Assembly: GCF_030317035.1 (NCBI RefSeq)
Contig: NZ_JASZYK010000011.1
Location: forward strand, 124,001-188,000
Direction of reading: 5' to 3'
Length of the DNA: 64,000 nt
Origin: Variovorax sp. J22G73
Lineage (GTDB): Bacteria > Pseudomonadota > Gammaproteobacteria > Burkholderiales > Burkholderiaceae_C
Shown: one piece after another, positions 23,807-33,632 of the stretch
How the letters are laid out: each line of letters starts with the position of its first letter
Numbering within the stretch: position 1 is the stretch's first letter
The notes under the pieces: generated by a model
The model's input: the letters and a program-made list of their open reading frames with translations, nothing else
Databases searched by the model: none
Told to the model about the DNA's origin: nothing
Translations under genes and position numbers: made by a program

Positions 23807-26800
23807 TGCGTGGTCTCCTGTTTCTTGCCTTCGTTCGCACCCGAGAGGCCCGGCATCGAAGGAATGCCCTGTGGCAGCAGCTGCAGCGAGCGCGGCACCT
23901 TCGCGATCTTGGGGTCGGCCCAGGTGCCTTCGATGTGAAATTCCTGCGTGGCGGCCGCCGACAGCGGCTTGCTCAGCACCCATTGGGCCAGGAAGGCGCC
24001 CAACCCGATGGCCGGGTTGATGGCCGTGGCCACCAGCGCGGCCGTGCCGGCGGTGATCTCGGGCACCACCACCACGCGCAGGTCGGTGGTCTCGCGCACG
24101 ATGTCGGCCGAGCCGTCCATCAGCGCGGCGGCGTTCACGCCCTTCATCTGCAGGTTGTTGGTGCTGGCGATGCCCTTGGCGATCTTCGCGTCGCCGCGGA
24201 TGAAGTCGAAGGCGAAGCCCTGGCTGAACACGTCGCGGAAGTCGAGCGTGAGGCGCCGCGGCAGCGCCTGCAGGCTCAGCACGCCCAGCAGCTTGGCCAG
24301 GCCCGGGTCGGCCTTCAGGAACTGGCCCTGCTCCACGTCGACCTGCAGCTGGCCGCCCAGGCTGGGGTAGTCGAGCGAGAACGGCGAGCCGCTCCAGTTG
24401 ACGTCGCCCTCCAGCCGGCCCTTGCCGCGGCGCAGCACGCCCGGCATGCCGAAGCGCGCGAGCAGCTCGCCGGCATCGGCGATGTCGAGCCTGAAGGTCA
24501 TGCCGGTGCGGCGCTGGCCGGCCGTGCCGCCGGGCACGCCGGCCCAGGTGCCCTTGGCGGCGAAGCTGGCCTCGGGCATGGTGAAGGCCAGTTTGTTGAG
24601 CGCCCATTCGCGGCCCGCGCCGCCGCGGTTGACCGCGTCGATCTCGGCGCGGCCCAGGCGCTTGCCGAGCAGCTCGAAGTCGTCCACCACGATGTCCAGC
24701 GCGGGCAGCGTGCCGGGCTGCTCGTCGAGCAGGGTCTCGACCTGGGTGGCCTCGCTGGGCGCGATCTTCAGCCGCGCGAGCCGCGCATACAGGCGCCCGG
24801 CCTGCGTGTGGCGGTACTCGGCGTAGCCGCTGAGCTCGGTGGCGTCGATGTTGGCGCGCCACAGGGCGCCGTCGCGCGTGCCGCCGAGCACCACGTTGTG
24901 CAGCGTGCGGCCGGCCACGGCGAGCTGCTGCGCGCGCACGGCGATGCGCGTGGGCAGGTAGGCCATCGACGGGTCGTCCGCGCGCTCTGGCATTTCGGTG
25001 GCGGCCGTGCCGGACGACACCGGCGCGGCCTGGGCGGAACCGGTGGCCTCGCCGACCAGCGCCTGCCACGCGGCGGTGTCGAGCTTGGCCACGTTGATGT
25101 TGGCGAACACGCCCTTGTCGGGCAGCGCGGCCGTCTCGCCCGCCGACAGGCCGATGCCGATGCTGCCGCGCGCCACGCGGGCCTCGCCGCCCACCAGGTC
25201 GCGCACGTACTGCACGCTGCCGACGCGGCCGAGGTCGAGCAGCAGCTGGTCCTGCGTGGCGGTGCCCACGGGCACGGCCGTGCCCGTGCGGGTTTCGCGC
25301 GCCAGCACCTTCTTCTCGATGCGCAGCGGCATCTGCTCCTCGGCGGTCTTCACGAGCGGCGGCGGCAGTTGCAGCGCCAGGCCCTGCAGGGTGCTGGTGA
25401 GCGAGAACTCGGGCGTGCCGTCGCGCATCGAGAAGGTGGCCGCGTAGGGCGTGCTGCCCGTGGCCTTCCTGGCCAGGCGGGCCAGCCAGTCGACCTCGCG
25501 CGCGCCGCGCAGGCCGTCGGCGGTGGCGGTGCCCTGCGCCTTCAGCGCCACTTCGCGGTTGGGCCCGCTGAAGCGGCCGCGGCCTTCCACGCGGATGTCG
25601 CCGCCGAGCAGCTTCGCCTGCACGTTGGCCAGCGCGAAGCCGGTCTCGGTGAAGTTGAGCGTGCCCTTGGCCTGGCTGAAGCTGGCCGCCTCGGGCACGA
25701 CCTGCAGCTCGTTGTCGGCCAGCACCACGCTGGCCTGCACCTTGGCGTTGTCCATGGCGGCGAGCGGCAGCTCCAGGTGCAGCTTGTAGTCGGCCGAACC
25801 GGTGGCGCGCGCGCGCAGCATGATCTCGCCGGTTTCGCCCGCCAGCGGCGCACCCGCGCGCAGCACCTCGGCGAGCGGGCCCTTGGCCTGCGCGTCCACG
25901 CGCAGCAGGGAGGCGTGGTGCGACATGTCGCCAATCTGCGCCTCGGCCCGGGTCACCTCCACGCCCGGCGCGCCGACCAGCCGGCCGCGCGCGTTGCGCA
26001 CCAGCATGCCGGCGCGCTCGAACACCAGCTCGCCCGACAGCGCCGTGAGCGGCGGCCACACGGGCGGGGGCATGCCGTTGCGCGCGGGGGTGGGCGGGTT
26101 GTGAGGGGGGGCGTAGGCGTAGTCGACATCGGCCACCTTGGCCGCGATGCGGAAGTCGCCCAGCTTCGGGTCCATGAAGGGCATGTCGTGCAGGTCGCCG
26201 CGCACGCGGAAGTCGACGCTGCTGGCGGTGCCCTTGGTGACGGCGTCGCGCACGTAGTCGCGCGTGTGCTGGGGAATGTCCAGCGGCAGGTAGCGGAACA
26301 CGCGCGTGCCGTCGGCGCGCGTGAGCTTGCCCTGCAGGTCGAGCACGCCCGGAAAGCGCGCCTTGCTGCTCGAGGTGGCCGGGTCGCTGGTGCGCCAGCT
26401 GGCCTGGGCGTCGCCCTCGGCGTCGGTGTTGGCGAAGCTGAGCTTCGACACCTGCAGCTGGGCGTTGCCCTTGTCGAGCTTCCACTGCAGTTGGGTGGAA
26501 AGCCGGTCGATGGGAATCACCGGCTCCTCGAACACGCCGGGGAATTCGAGCGTGCCCTGCGCGATGGCCAGCGTGGCGGTGCCGCCGGTGTGGGTGGCGT
26601 CGAAGTCGACGGTGGCGCCGCTCAGGCCGGGCGTGCCGGGGTGGACCTTGGGCGGTGTGGCGGCTGCCGCGTTGGCTGCGGCGTTGGTCGTGGGTGCGTT
26701 CGGCGTGGTGGTCGATGCCGTGGTCGATGTCGTGGCTGATGCCGTGGCCGCCGCGTCGCTCGCGCCGGGCTGCGAGGCCACGCGCAGGCCGACGATGCGT

Positions 26801-28053
26801 CCCTTGGCCTGGTAGCGCTCTGGCGCGCCCAGCGAGCCCTGCCAGTTGACGTCGATGTGCTCCACCAGCCCGCGCGGCGCGTAGGCATCGAGCACCTTGT
26901 GCGTGGCCGCGCCGAGCGGCAGCCGGTCGGCGATGAGCGCCAGCGCGGCCAGGTCGAGCCGGTCGGCGCGCATGGCGCCGTGCTCGGGCGTGCGGCCCTT
27001 GTTGGGCGTGTGCTGCAGCCACAGGTTGCCGCCGGGCCAGCGCAGGCCGTCGCTGGTGTCGAACTGCAGCGCGGTGGTCGAGAACTCGAGCGTGTCTTCG
27101 GTCAGCAGGCCGGCCAGGCGGCCGGTGACGGCGCGCAGCACCAGCGGCTGCAGGCCCTTGTCGAGCGACACGTCGACCTTGGCCAGCCCCAGGTCGGCCG
27201 CGCCGCCCACGACCTGGCCGTCGTCCACGTCGGCCCACACGCGCAGCGCGCCGTTGCCTTCGCGGATGCGCGCGTCCAGCGACACGTACTGGCCCAGGCG
27301 CGTGACGTCGATGTAGGGCAGGTCGGCGTAGAGCTGCCCGTCCCAGGTCTGCCAGTGGCCGCTGCGGATGGACAGCAGCGGCTGGCGGAACTGCCCGCGC
27401 AGGGTGAAGCGCTCGCCCCAGCCGGCCGGCGGCGTGGCGTCGAGCCGCAGGCCGTGGCGGCGCGCGGTGTTGCGCGCGACGAAGCGCACGTCGGTGAGCA
27501 TCAGCGGCTCGGCCTGGCGCAGCTCGTCGGTCCAGCGCACGGTGCCGCCTTCGATCACCAGTTCGCGCTGCGCAAAAAACCAGTCGGCGCCACGGGTTTC
27601 TCCGGTGGTGTCGGTGGCCATGTGCAATCCAGCCACATGGAGTTTTCCCTGAGTGTCGCGGCGCACGTCGAGCTGCGGGCCCTCGATGTAGAGCTGCTCG
27701 AAGTTCAGCCGCCAGAGCGAGCGCGGGGACACGCTGGCCACCACGCGCACGAGGCGCAGCGCCTCGCGCTGGTCGGCGTCCTGCAGCACCACGTCGCGCA
27801 ATTCGAAGGCCGGAAAAAGCCCTTCGGAGCGGGCGGTGATCGAGCCGATGCGCACCGGCACGCCGATGGCCTTGCTAGCCTGTGCTTCCAGGGCGCCGCG
27901 AAAATCACCGATTCGCGGCACAATCCACGCGTGCAGGACCACGACTGACAGCGCCAGCAGAAGCCATGCGGCGATCAACAGACCCAACAGCCAGCGCGCC
28001 GTCACAGCGGTGATTTTGAGCAGACGTGAAGGGGAAGACGCCGTGTCGTTCAT
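23803..28053 (-). CDS. yhdP: YhdP-family AsmA-like envelope protein
   Basis: The start is the ATG at 28053, giving about 1416 residues. A single N-terminal membrane helix spans about residues 20-43 (LLGLLIAAWLLLALSVVVLH). A very long periplasmic region of repeated beta-strands follows (DUF3971 and AsmA-like C-terminal domain). The family forms bridge-like proteins that carry phospholipids from inner to outer membrane; YhdP, TamB and YdbH are partly redundant in E. coli. A Thr/Ala-rich low-complexity stretch near residues 430-470 (26.64-26.76 kb) is not typical and is probably a linker. It is divergent from glnE with only 25 bp between the starts. Confidence 0.88.
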   Translation of the reverse strand: MNDTASSPSRLLKITAVTARWLLGLLIAAWLLLALSVVVLHAWIVPRIGDFRGALEAQASKAIGVPVRIGSITARSEGLFPAFELRDVVLQDADQREALRLVRVVASVSPRSLWRLNFEQLYIEGPQLDVRRDTQGKLHVAGLHMATDTTGETRGADWFFAQRELVIEGGTVRWTDELRQAEPLMLTDVRFVARNTARRHGLRLDATPPAGWGERFTLRGQFRQPLLSIRSGHWQTWDGQLYADLPYIDVTRLGQYVSLDARIREGNGALRVWADVDDGQVVGGAADLGLAKVDVSLDKGLQPLVLRAVTGRLAGLLTEDTLEFSTTALQFDTSDGLRWPGGNLWLQHTPNKGRTPEHGAMRADRLDLAALALIADRLPLGAATHKVLDAYAPRGLVEHIDVNWQGSLGAPERYQAKGRIVGLRVASQPGASDAAATASATTSTTASTTTPNAPTTNAAANAAAATPPKVHPGTPGLSGATVDFDATHTGGTATLAIAQGTLEFPGVFEEPVIPIDRLSTQLQWKLDKGNAQLQVSKLSFANTDAEGDAQASWRTSDPATSSSKARFPGVLDLQGKLTRADGTRVFRYLPLDIPQHTRDYVRDAVTKGTASSVDFRVRGDLHDMPFMDPKLGDFRIAAKVADVDYAYAPPHNPPTPARNGMPPPVWPPLTALSGELVFERAGMLVRNARGRLVGAPGVEVTRAEAQIGDMSHHASLLRVDAQAKGPLAEVLRAGAPLAGETGEIMLRARATGSADYKLHLELPLAAMDNAKVQASVVLADNELQVVPEAASFSQAKGTLNFTETGFALANVQAKLLGGDIRVEGRGRFSGPNREVALKAQGTATADGLRGAREVDWLARLARKATGSTPYAATFSMRDGTPEFSLTSTLQGLALQLPPPLVKTAEEQMPLRIEKKVLARETRTGTAVPVGTATQDQLLLDLGRVGSVQYVRDLVGGEARVARGSIGIGLSAGETAALPDKGVFANINVAKLDTAAWQALVGEATGSAQAAPVSSGTAATEMPERADDPSMAYLPTRIAVRAQQLAVAGRTLHNVVLGGTRDGALWRANIDATELSGYAEYRHTQAGRLYARLARLKIAPSEATQVETLLDEQPGTLPALDIVVDDFELLGKRLGRAEIDAVNRGGAGREWALNKLAFTMPEASFAAKGTWAGVPGGTAGQRRTGMTFRLDIADAGELLARFGMPGVLRRGKGRLEGDVNWSGSPFSLDYPSLGGQLQVDVEQGQFLKADPGLAKLLGVLSLQALPRRLTLDFRDVFSQGFAFDFIRGDAKIAKGIASTNNLQMKGVNAAALMDGSADIVRETTDLRVVVVPEITAGTAALVATAINPAIGLGAFLAQWVLSKPLSAAATQEFHIEGTWADPKIAKVPRSLQLLPQGIPSMPGLSGANEGKKQETTQ

Positions 28054-28078
28054 TGAGGATCGCGCTGTGTCGGGAATT

Positions 28079-30883
28079 ATGACCGCCAGCATTCAGAGGG
28101 GTTCCACGGAAACCGATAGCAGTGTGAACCAGTTGCCAGCCACTTCGACGCCCGTCGCGCAGATCGCGTCCTCCTCCTACTCCCGCTTCGTGCAGCGCCT
28201 GCGTCGCAGGTATGCGGCCGAGCTTTCATTGCTTCCCCCTGGCGCGCCGCGGCGCGATTCGATGACTGTGGCCTACGAGGCATTGCGCCAACGTGGGGAC
28301 AGCGTGGGCGATGCACTGAGGATTGTGCGGCAGCTGGTGATGGAGCGGCTCGTCACCCTCGATTGCGACGCGCAGGCGCCGCTGGCCGTGGTGACCACCG
28401 CCGTCACCGAGCTGGCCGAGCTGGCGCTCGACCTCGCCTGCGAAGACGCCTGCCACGAGCTCGACACCGTGCACGGCGCGCCGCTGGGCCCCGACGGGCA
28501 GCGCGCGCAGTTGTGGATCGTGGGCATGGGCAAGCTGGGCGCGCGCGAGCTGAACGTGTCGAGCGACATCGACCTGATCTACCTCTACGACCTCGACGGC
28601 GAGACCCGCGGTGACGCCGACGGCCGCGGGCGGCTGTCGAACCAGGAGTACTTCTCGCGCGCCGTGAAGCGCATCTACGCGCTGGTGGGCGACACCACCG
28701 AGCACGGCTTCGTGTTCCGCGTCGACCTGGCGCTGCGGCCCAACGGCAACTCGGGCCCGAGCGTGGTCTCGCTCGATGCGCTGGAAGAGTATTTCCAGGT
28801 GCAGGGCCGCGAGTGGGAGCGCTTTGCCTGGATGAAGAGCCGCGTGGTGGCGCCGCGCGACATCGTGCTGGCGGGCCAGGCCCAGGGCCTGCGCGGGGCG
28901 GTGCTGCCCTTCGTGTTCCGCCGCTACCTCGACTACAGCGTGTTCGATGCGCTGCGCGTGCTGCACCGGCAGATTCGCGAGCAGTCGGCGCGCCGCAGCG
29001 CGGGCCGGCCCGAACGCGCCAACGACGTGAAGCTGTCGCGCGGCGGCATCCGCGAGATCGAGTTCACCGTGCAGCTGCTGCAGGTGGTGCGCGGCGGCCA
29101 GTTCCCCGAGCTGCGCACGCGGCCCACGCTCGACGCGCTGCAGCGCCTGGCGCGCGCCAACCTCATGCCGCAGGAAACCGCCGACGCGCTGGCGCAGGCC
29201 TACGAGTTCCTGCGCCGGGTGGAGCACCGCATTCAATACCTGGACGACCAGCAGACCCACGTGCTGCCGGTGGCCGACGACGACCTGCGCTGGATTGCCC
29301 AGACCCTGGGCTATGCCGACACCTGCCCCTTCCTGGCGCAACTCGACACGCACCGCGAGTTCGTGGCGCAGGAGTTCGACAAGCTGCTCGGCGGCGAAAA
29401 GCCCTGCAACGGCAAGTGCAGCGGCAAGAAGGCCGCCGCGCCCGCCGAGCTGGCCGACCTGCTCGACGACCTGCCGCCCGCCTTCGCCGAGCGCATTCGC
29501 GACTGGTGCGAGCAACCGCGCGTGCTGGCGCTGCGCGAGGAAACCCGCGCACGGCTGCGCCAGCTGGTGCAGCGCACCGGCACCTGGCTGAAGGAGCCCG
29601 ACGGCGACGGCGAAGGCCAGACGCCGCGCCACGTCGATGCCGCGCTGCGCTGGGCCGACTGGATCGAGCCGCTGATGCGCCGCGAGAGCTACCTGGCGCT
29701 GCTGGTCGAACGCCCCGCCGTGCAGGAGCGCCTGCTACGCCTGCTGGGCTCGGCCAAGTGGCCCGCGCGCTACCTGCTGCAACACCCCGGCGTGATCGAC
29801 GAGCTGGCGAGCGACGAAATGCTGTCGGGCCGCTTCGTGGCCGCGGAATTCGAGCGTGAGCTCGAAGCGCGCCACGCCTCGCTCACCCGCACCGGCGAGG
29901 CCGACGAGGAGCGCCTGCTGAACCTGCTGCGCCACGCGCACCACGCCGAGGTGTTCCGCACCCTGGCGCGCGACGTGGACGGCCGCATCACCGTGGAGCA
30001 GGTGGCCGACGACCTGAGCGCGCTGGCCGACACCACGCTGCGCGTGACCGCGCGCTGGTGCTGGCCGCATGTGCGCAACCGGCACCGCGAGGTGGCGCAG
30101 TTCGCGATCATCGGCTACGGCAAGCTGGGCGGAAAAGAGCTGGGCTACGGCAGCGACCTGGACATCGTGTTCGTCTACGACGACGACGACGAACGCGCCG
30201 GCGAGGTGTACGCGGCCTATGTGCGCAAGCTGATCAACTGGCTCACCGTGAAGACGCGCGAGGGCGACCTGTTCGAGATCGACACGGCGCTGCGGCCCAA
30301 CGGCAACTCGGGCCTGCTGACCACCAGCTTCCAGGCCTACGAGAAGTACCAGCTCGGCCGCGGCAGCAACACCGCGTGGACCTGGGAGCACCAGGCCATG
30401 ACGCGCGCGCGCTTCGTGCTGGGCAGCGAGGACCACGGCGCCGAACTGGGCGCGCGCTTCGACCAGGTGCGCGAGGCCGTGCTGGTGGCGCCGCGCGACC
30501 GCGAGGCCCTGAAGGCCGAGATCATCGCCATGCGCGACAAGCTGCGCGGCGCGCGGCCGGTGAAGGCCGGCCACTTCGATGTGAAACACAGCCCCGGCGG
30601 CATGGTCGATGCCGAGTTCGCGGTGCAGTTCCTGGTGCTGTCGTCGTCCGGCGAGCACCCCGAGCTGATTCCCAACGTGGGCAACATCGCGCTGCTGCTG
30701 CGCGCCGAACTGGCCGGCATGCTGCCCGAGGGCGTGGGCCGCAGCGCCGCGCGCGCCTACCGCGAGCTGCGCCGCGTGCAGCATCGCGCGCGGCTGAACG
30801 AAGAGCCCACGCAGGTCACCCCGCCCGCACTGGCCGCCGAGCGCGACGCCATGCTGGCACTGTGGAAGGCCGTGTTTGGCTGA
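28079..30883 (+). CDS. glnE: Bifunctional glutamine synthetase adenylyltransferase/deadenylase
   Basis: The start is the ATG at 28079, giving 934 residues, close to the E. coli length of 946. The two nucleotidyltransferase domains are evident. The N-terminal deadenylating domain has GMGKLGARELNVSSDIDLIY near residue 150, and the C-terminal adenylylating domain has GYGKLGGKELGYGSDLDIVF near residue 680. Each is followed by the DTALRPNGNSG-type motif. GlnE modifies a tyrosine of glutamine synthetase in response to PII and glutamine. The gene is divergent from yhdP (25-bp gap), and its end overlaps the start of the rlpA-like gene by 8 bp. Confidence 0.95.
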   Translation: MTASIQRGSTETDSSVNQLPATSTPVAQIASSSYSRFVQRLRRRYAAELSLLPPGAPRRDSMTVAYEALRQRGDSVGDALRIVRQLVMERLVTLDCDAQAPLAVVTTAVTELAELALDLACEDACHELDTVHGAPLGPDGQRAQLWIVGMGKLGARELNVSSDIDLIYLYDLDGETRGDADGRGRLSNQEYFSRAVKRIYALVGDTTEHGFVFRVDLALRPNGNSGPSVVSLDALEEYFQVQGREWERFAWMKSRVVAPRDIVLAGQAQGLRGAVLPFVFRRYLDYSVFDALRVLHRQIREQSARRSAGRPERANDVKLSRGGIREIEFTVQLLQVVRGGQFPELRTRPTLDALQRLARANLMPQETADALAQAYEFLRRVEHRIQYLDDQQTHVLPVADDDLRWIAQTLGYADTCPFLAQLDTHREFVAQEFDKLLGGEKPCNGKCSGKKAAAPAELADLLDDLPPAFAERIRDWCEQPRVLALREETRARLRQLVQRTGTWLKEPDGDGEGQTPRHVDAALRWADWIEPLMRRESYLALLVERPAVQERLLRLLGSAKWPARYLLQHPGVIDELASDEMLSGRFVAAEFERELEARHASLTRTGEADEERLLNLLRHAHHAEVFRTLARDVDGRITVEQVADDLSALADTTLRVTARWCWPHVRNRHREVAQFAIIGYGKLGGKELGYGSDLDIVFVYDDDDERAGEVYAAYVRKLINWLTVKTREGDLFEIDTALRPNGNSGLLTTSFQAYEKYQLGRGSNTAWTWEHQAMTRARFVLGSEDHGAELGARFDQVREAVLVAPRDREALKAEIIAMRDKLRGARPVKAGHFDVKHSPGGMVDAEFAVQFLVLSSSGEHPELIPNVGNIALLLRAELAGMLPEGVGRSAARAYRELRRVQHRARLNEEPTQVTPPALAAERDAMLALWKAVFG

Positions 30884-32129
30884 CGGCGGCCGTTCGCACG
30901 CGACGACCGCGCTGGGCGCCTGCGCGGTGGCCGTGGCCATTGTTCTGGCCGGCTGCGCCAGCGGCCCTCGTGGAAACAGTGGAAGCAGCGGTGGCGTCGC
31001 CGGCGGCCGGGACGGCCCGGGCTCGAACATTCCACCGAACCTGGCCAGCGTGCCCGACGCCGAGCCCCGCATCGAACCCATCCGCACCAGCGGCGGCACC
31101 AGCAAGCCGTACACGGTGCTGGGCCGCGGCTACGCGCCGCTGACCGACGACCGGCCGTTCCGCGAATCGGGGCTGGCCTCCTGGTATGGCAGCAAATTTC
31201 ACGCGGCCTCCACGTCCAGCGGCGAGCCCTACGACATGTACGCCATGACGGCCGCGCACAAGACGCTGCCGCTGCCGAGCTATGTGCGCGTGCGCAACCC
31301 GGCCAACGGGCGCGAAGTGGTCGTGCGCGTGAACGACCGCGGCCCCTTCGTCGACGGCCGCGTCATCGACCTGAGCTACACGGCCGCGCTGAAGCTCGAC
31401 CTGCTGCGCGGCGTGGCGCCGGTGGAGATCGAGCGGATCACCAACGAAGACATCCGTACCGGTGCATGGCGGCGGGATGACGGCACGGCGTACGCGGCTG
31501 CTGCGCCGGTCACGGCACCCATGGCCTCGCCGCTGGCCGTTCCGGTGCGCATGCCGGCCACGCGCGTGGCGAGCGCCCAGCAGGTGCAGGTGCCGGCCGA
31601 ATGGGTGGCGCCGGTGGGCGCGGCCTACAACGACCTGCCACCGCCGGCCTCGACCATGCCGGTGGCGCCACAGACGCCGATGACCTCGGCGATGCCGGCC
31701 GGGACCGGGGCCGAGCCGGAGTCGGCGCAATCGCCTCCGTCCGTGCCGCCTGCCAGGTCGCCCTCTTTCCAATCTTCTGTGCCGTCCGCGCCGTCCGGGC
31801 CCGCCATCGTGGTCAACGACCTGGCGCCGCTGCAGGCGGCACCTTCGTCGCCGCCGCCGCTGCCGCCCGGCGCACCCGCGCCATCGGCCGCACTGCAGGG
31901 CTTCTGGGTGCAGCTCGGTGCCTTCCGCGAGCGCGACGGCGCCGAGACCTTGCTGAACCAGGCCGCGCGCGGCCTGCCCTCTCTGGCGTCGCAACTGCGC
32001 GTGTTCAGCGAGGCGGGCACGCACCGGCTGCAGGCCGGGCCTTTCCCGTCGCGCAGTGCTGCCGGCGAGGCGGTCACGCAGTTGCGCGACAGCCTGCGCA
32101 TTTCACCGATGGTGGTGGAAAGGCGCTGA
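30876..32129 (+). CDS. rlpA: RlpA-like septal-ring lipoprotein with SPOR domain
   Basis: The frame has no ATG at a sensible place; the TTG at 30876, inside the end of glnE, gives a lipoprotein leader ending LAGC (Cys27), total 417 residues. The double-psi beta-barrel of RlpA lies at about residues 95-190 (GLASWYGSKFHAASTSSGEP, then VRVNDRGPFVDGRVIDLSY). A Pro/Ala-rich linker spans about 210-335 and a SPOR domain the last 75 residues (WVQLGAFRERDGAETLL). RlpA proteins bind denuded glycan at the septum and in some species cleave it. TTG start and overlap suggest low, glnE-coupled translation. Confidence 0.87.
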   Translation: MADGGRSHATTALGACAVAVAIVLAGCASGPRGNSGSSGGVAGGRDGPGSNIPPNLASVPDAEPRIEPIRTSGGTSKPYTVLGRGYAPLTDDRPFRESGLASWYGSKFHAASTSSGEPYDMYAMTAAHKTLPLPSYVRVRNPANGREVVVRVNDRGPFVDGRVIDLSYTAALKLDLLRGVAPVEIERITNEDIRTGAWRRDDGTAYAAAAPVTAPMASPLAVPVRMPATRVASAQQVQVPAEWVAPVGAAYNDLPPPASTMPVAPQTPMTSAMPAGTGAEPESAQSPPSVPPARSPSFQSSVPSAPSGPAIVVNDLAPLQAAPSSPPPLPPGAPAPSAALQGFWVQLGAFRERDGAETLLNQAARGLPSLASQLRVFSEAGTHRLQAGPFPSRSAAGEAVTQLRDSLRISPMVVERR

Positions 32130-32159
32130 GCCTTCCGGGCCTTCCAGGCCTTCAGCGCC
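32122..32159. terminator. Convergent-gene hairpin after rlpA
   Basis: Arms GGCGCTGA (32122-32129, the rlpA stop included) and TCAGCGCC (32152-32159) are perfectly complementary. The loop has an inner CCT/AGG pairing. It lies 5 bp before the convergent gene's stop and could terminate both transcripts. Confidence 0.5.
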
Positions 32160-32164
32160 CGAGC

Positions 32165-32626
32165 TCAGTCGATGGCCTTGGCCGCCACCGGCAGCTGCAT
32201 GCCCACGCCCAGGCGGTTCCAGGCGTTGATCTGCGCGATGGCCACCGAGAGTTCGACGATCTCAAGCTCGTTGAACTGGGCCTTCACAGCCTCGTATTCC
32301 TCATCGCGCGAGCCGTGGTCGCTCGACAGGCGGGTCAGGCTTTCGGCCCAGCCGAGGGCGGCGCGTTCGCGTGCGTCGTAGAAGCTCACTTCGCGCCAGG
32401 TGGCCAGGCTGTTGATGCGCTGCCAGCCTTCGCCCTGCACGCGCAGGTCGCGCACGTGCATGTCCAGGCAGTAGGCGCAGCCGTTGATCTGCGAGACGCG
32501 GGCAAAGACCAGGTCGACCAGCTTCTTGCCGAGCGTGGTCGCCTCGATGGCGCCGTTGACGCCGATCATGGCCTGGAAGGCCTTGGGCGCGATCTTGAAC
32601 CAGGCGAGACGGGGGGCGGTGTTCAT
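32165..32626 (-). CDS. Carboxymuconolactone decarboxylase/AhpD-like protein (ECF41-associated)
   Basis: This 153-residue all-helical protein of the CMD/AhpD family has the redox pair Cys50-Ala-Tyr-Cys53 and His57 (INGCAYCLDMH), the AhpD-type peroxidase-reductase active site. An AAGGAA ribosome binding site precedes the ATG. Members next to ECF41 sigma factors are the usual single target of that factor. A textbook ECF41 promoter lies 49-75 bp upstream, so it should be induced by the sigma factor encoded 86 bp away. It probably handles peroxides or a reactive carbonyl; the physiological substrate is not known for the ECF41-linked group. Confidence 0.85.
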   Translation of the reverse strand: MNTAPRLAWFKIAPKAFQAMIGVNGAIEATTLGKKLVDLVFARVSQINGCAYCLDMHVRDLRVQGEGWQRINSLATWREVSFYDARERAALGWAESLTRLSSDHGSRDEEYEAVKAQFNELEIVELSVAIAQINAWNRLGVGMQLPVAAKAID

Positions 32627-32674
32627 GGTGAATTCCTTCAGGTGGTTGACGATGAAATCTGCTTACCCACTGAA

Positions 32675-32701
32675 GACGGGCGAACTGATCGCCCTGTGAC
32701 A
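32675..32701 (-). promoter_or_regulatory. ECF41 promoter for the CMD/AhpD-like gene
   Basis: On the minus strand the sequence reads TGTCACA (32701-32695), a 16-bp spacer, then CGTC (32678-32675). This is the published ECF41 consensus as recalled (TGTCACA-n16-CGTC). The leader to the ATG at 32626 would be about 40 nt. Confidence 0.8.
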
Positions 32702-32712
32702 CGCCGCGCGAA

Positions 32713-33624
32713 TTATTTCGACGAAAGCGCCTGCGCAGTTCCAGCGATGTTCGCCATGTTCGCGATCCGCGCGAGCTTGTCCGGGTTGCGCTGCGCGCGG
32801 ATGCGCACGATGCGCTCGCCCTCGATCTCGAAGGTCTGCGCCGATTCAAGCTGGCCGTCGATGAAGCGCAGCAGCCCCGGCTCGCCGTTGAGGTCGACCA
32901 GCACCATGTGCGCGCCGCCCGGGCCCAGCCGGCGCCAGACCGAGAAATACAGCTGCGCCAGCCGCTGGCTGCCGCGCAGGATCTTGCCGAAGCTGGGCAC
33001 CTTGCCGCCGCCGTCGGAGACGAGTTCGGCGTCTTCCGACATCAGCGCCTTCAGGTCCTGCAGGTTGCCGCGGGCGGCGGCGTCGGCAAAGGCGCGCAGC
33101 AGGCGCTCGTGCGTCTCGCGCGACACGCTGAAGCGCGGGCGCGCCTCCAGCACCTGCGACTTGGCGCGGTGCACCAGCTGGCGGCAGGCGGCCTCGGTCT
33201 TGCCGAGGGTGCTGGCGATGTCCTCGTAGTCGGCGTCGAACACCTCGCGCAGCAGGAAGGCGGCGCGCGACTCCGGCGCCAGGCGCTCGAGCACGGCCAG
33301 GAACGCGACGGAAACGTTGTCGGCGCGCTCCAGCAGCTGCTCGGGGGTGTCGGGCGCGCCCGTCATCGTGGGCTCGGGCATCCAGGTGCCGATGTAGTGC
33401 TCGCGCTCGACCTTGGCGGTGCGCAGCCGGTCGATCGACAGGCGGGTGACAACGGTCACCAGCCAGGCTTCGGCGCTGTCGAGGGTGTCTTTTGCGGCTT
33501 CATGCCAGCGCAGCCAGGCGTCCTGCACCACCTCTTCCGCCTCGCCCATGGAGCCGAGCATGCGGTAGGCGATGCCCTGCAGGCGCGGGCGCAGGCGGTT
33601 GAAGGTGAGGGTGGCGTCGTCCAT
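32713..33624 (-). CDS. ECF41-family RNA polymerase sigma factor with C-terminal SnoaL-like domain
   Basis: This 303-residue protein has sigma-2 (about 5-75) and sigma-4 (about 120-175, REVFDADYEDIASTLGKTEA), then a NTF2/SnoaL-like extension. The three ECF41 hallmarks are present: WMPEP at 81-85 in the linker (usually WLPEP), DGGGK from residue 204 and NPDKL from residue 280. In this group the extension replaces an anti-sigma factor and both holds back and supports activity. Its target gene, a CMD/AhpD-like protein, follows 86 bp downstream with a perfect promoter match. A second match overlaps its own start region, which suggests autoregulation and a leaderless mRNA. The inducing signal is unknown. 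Confidence 0.93.
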   Translation of the reverse strand: MDDATLTFNRLRPRLQGIAYRMLGSMGEAEEVVQDAWLRWHEAAKDTLDSAEAWLVTVVTRLSIDRLRTAKVEREHYIGTWMPEPTMTGAPDTPEQLLERADNVSVAFLAVLERLAPESRAAFLLREVFDADYEDIASTLGKTEAACRQLVHRAKSQVLEARPRFSVSRETHERLLRAFADAAARGNLQDLKALMSEDAELVSDGGGKVPSFGKILRGSQRLAQLYFSVWRRLGPGGAHMVLVDLNGEPGLLRFIDGQLESAQTFEIEGERIVRIRAQRNPDKLARIANMANIAGTAQALSSK

Positions 33625-33632
33625 GGGGGCTA

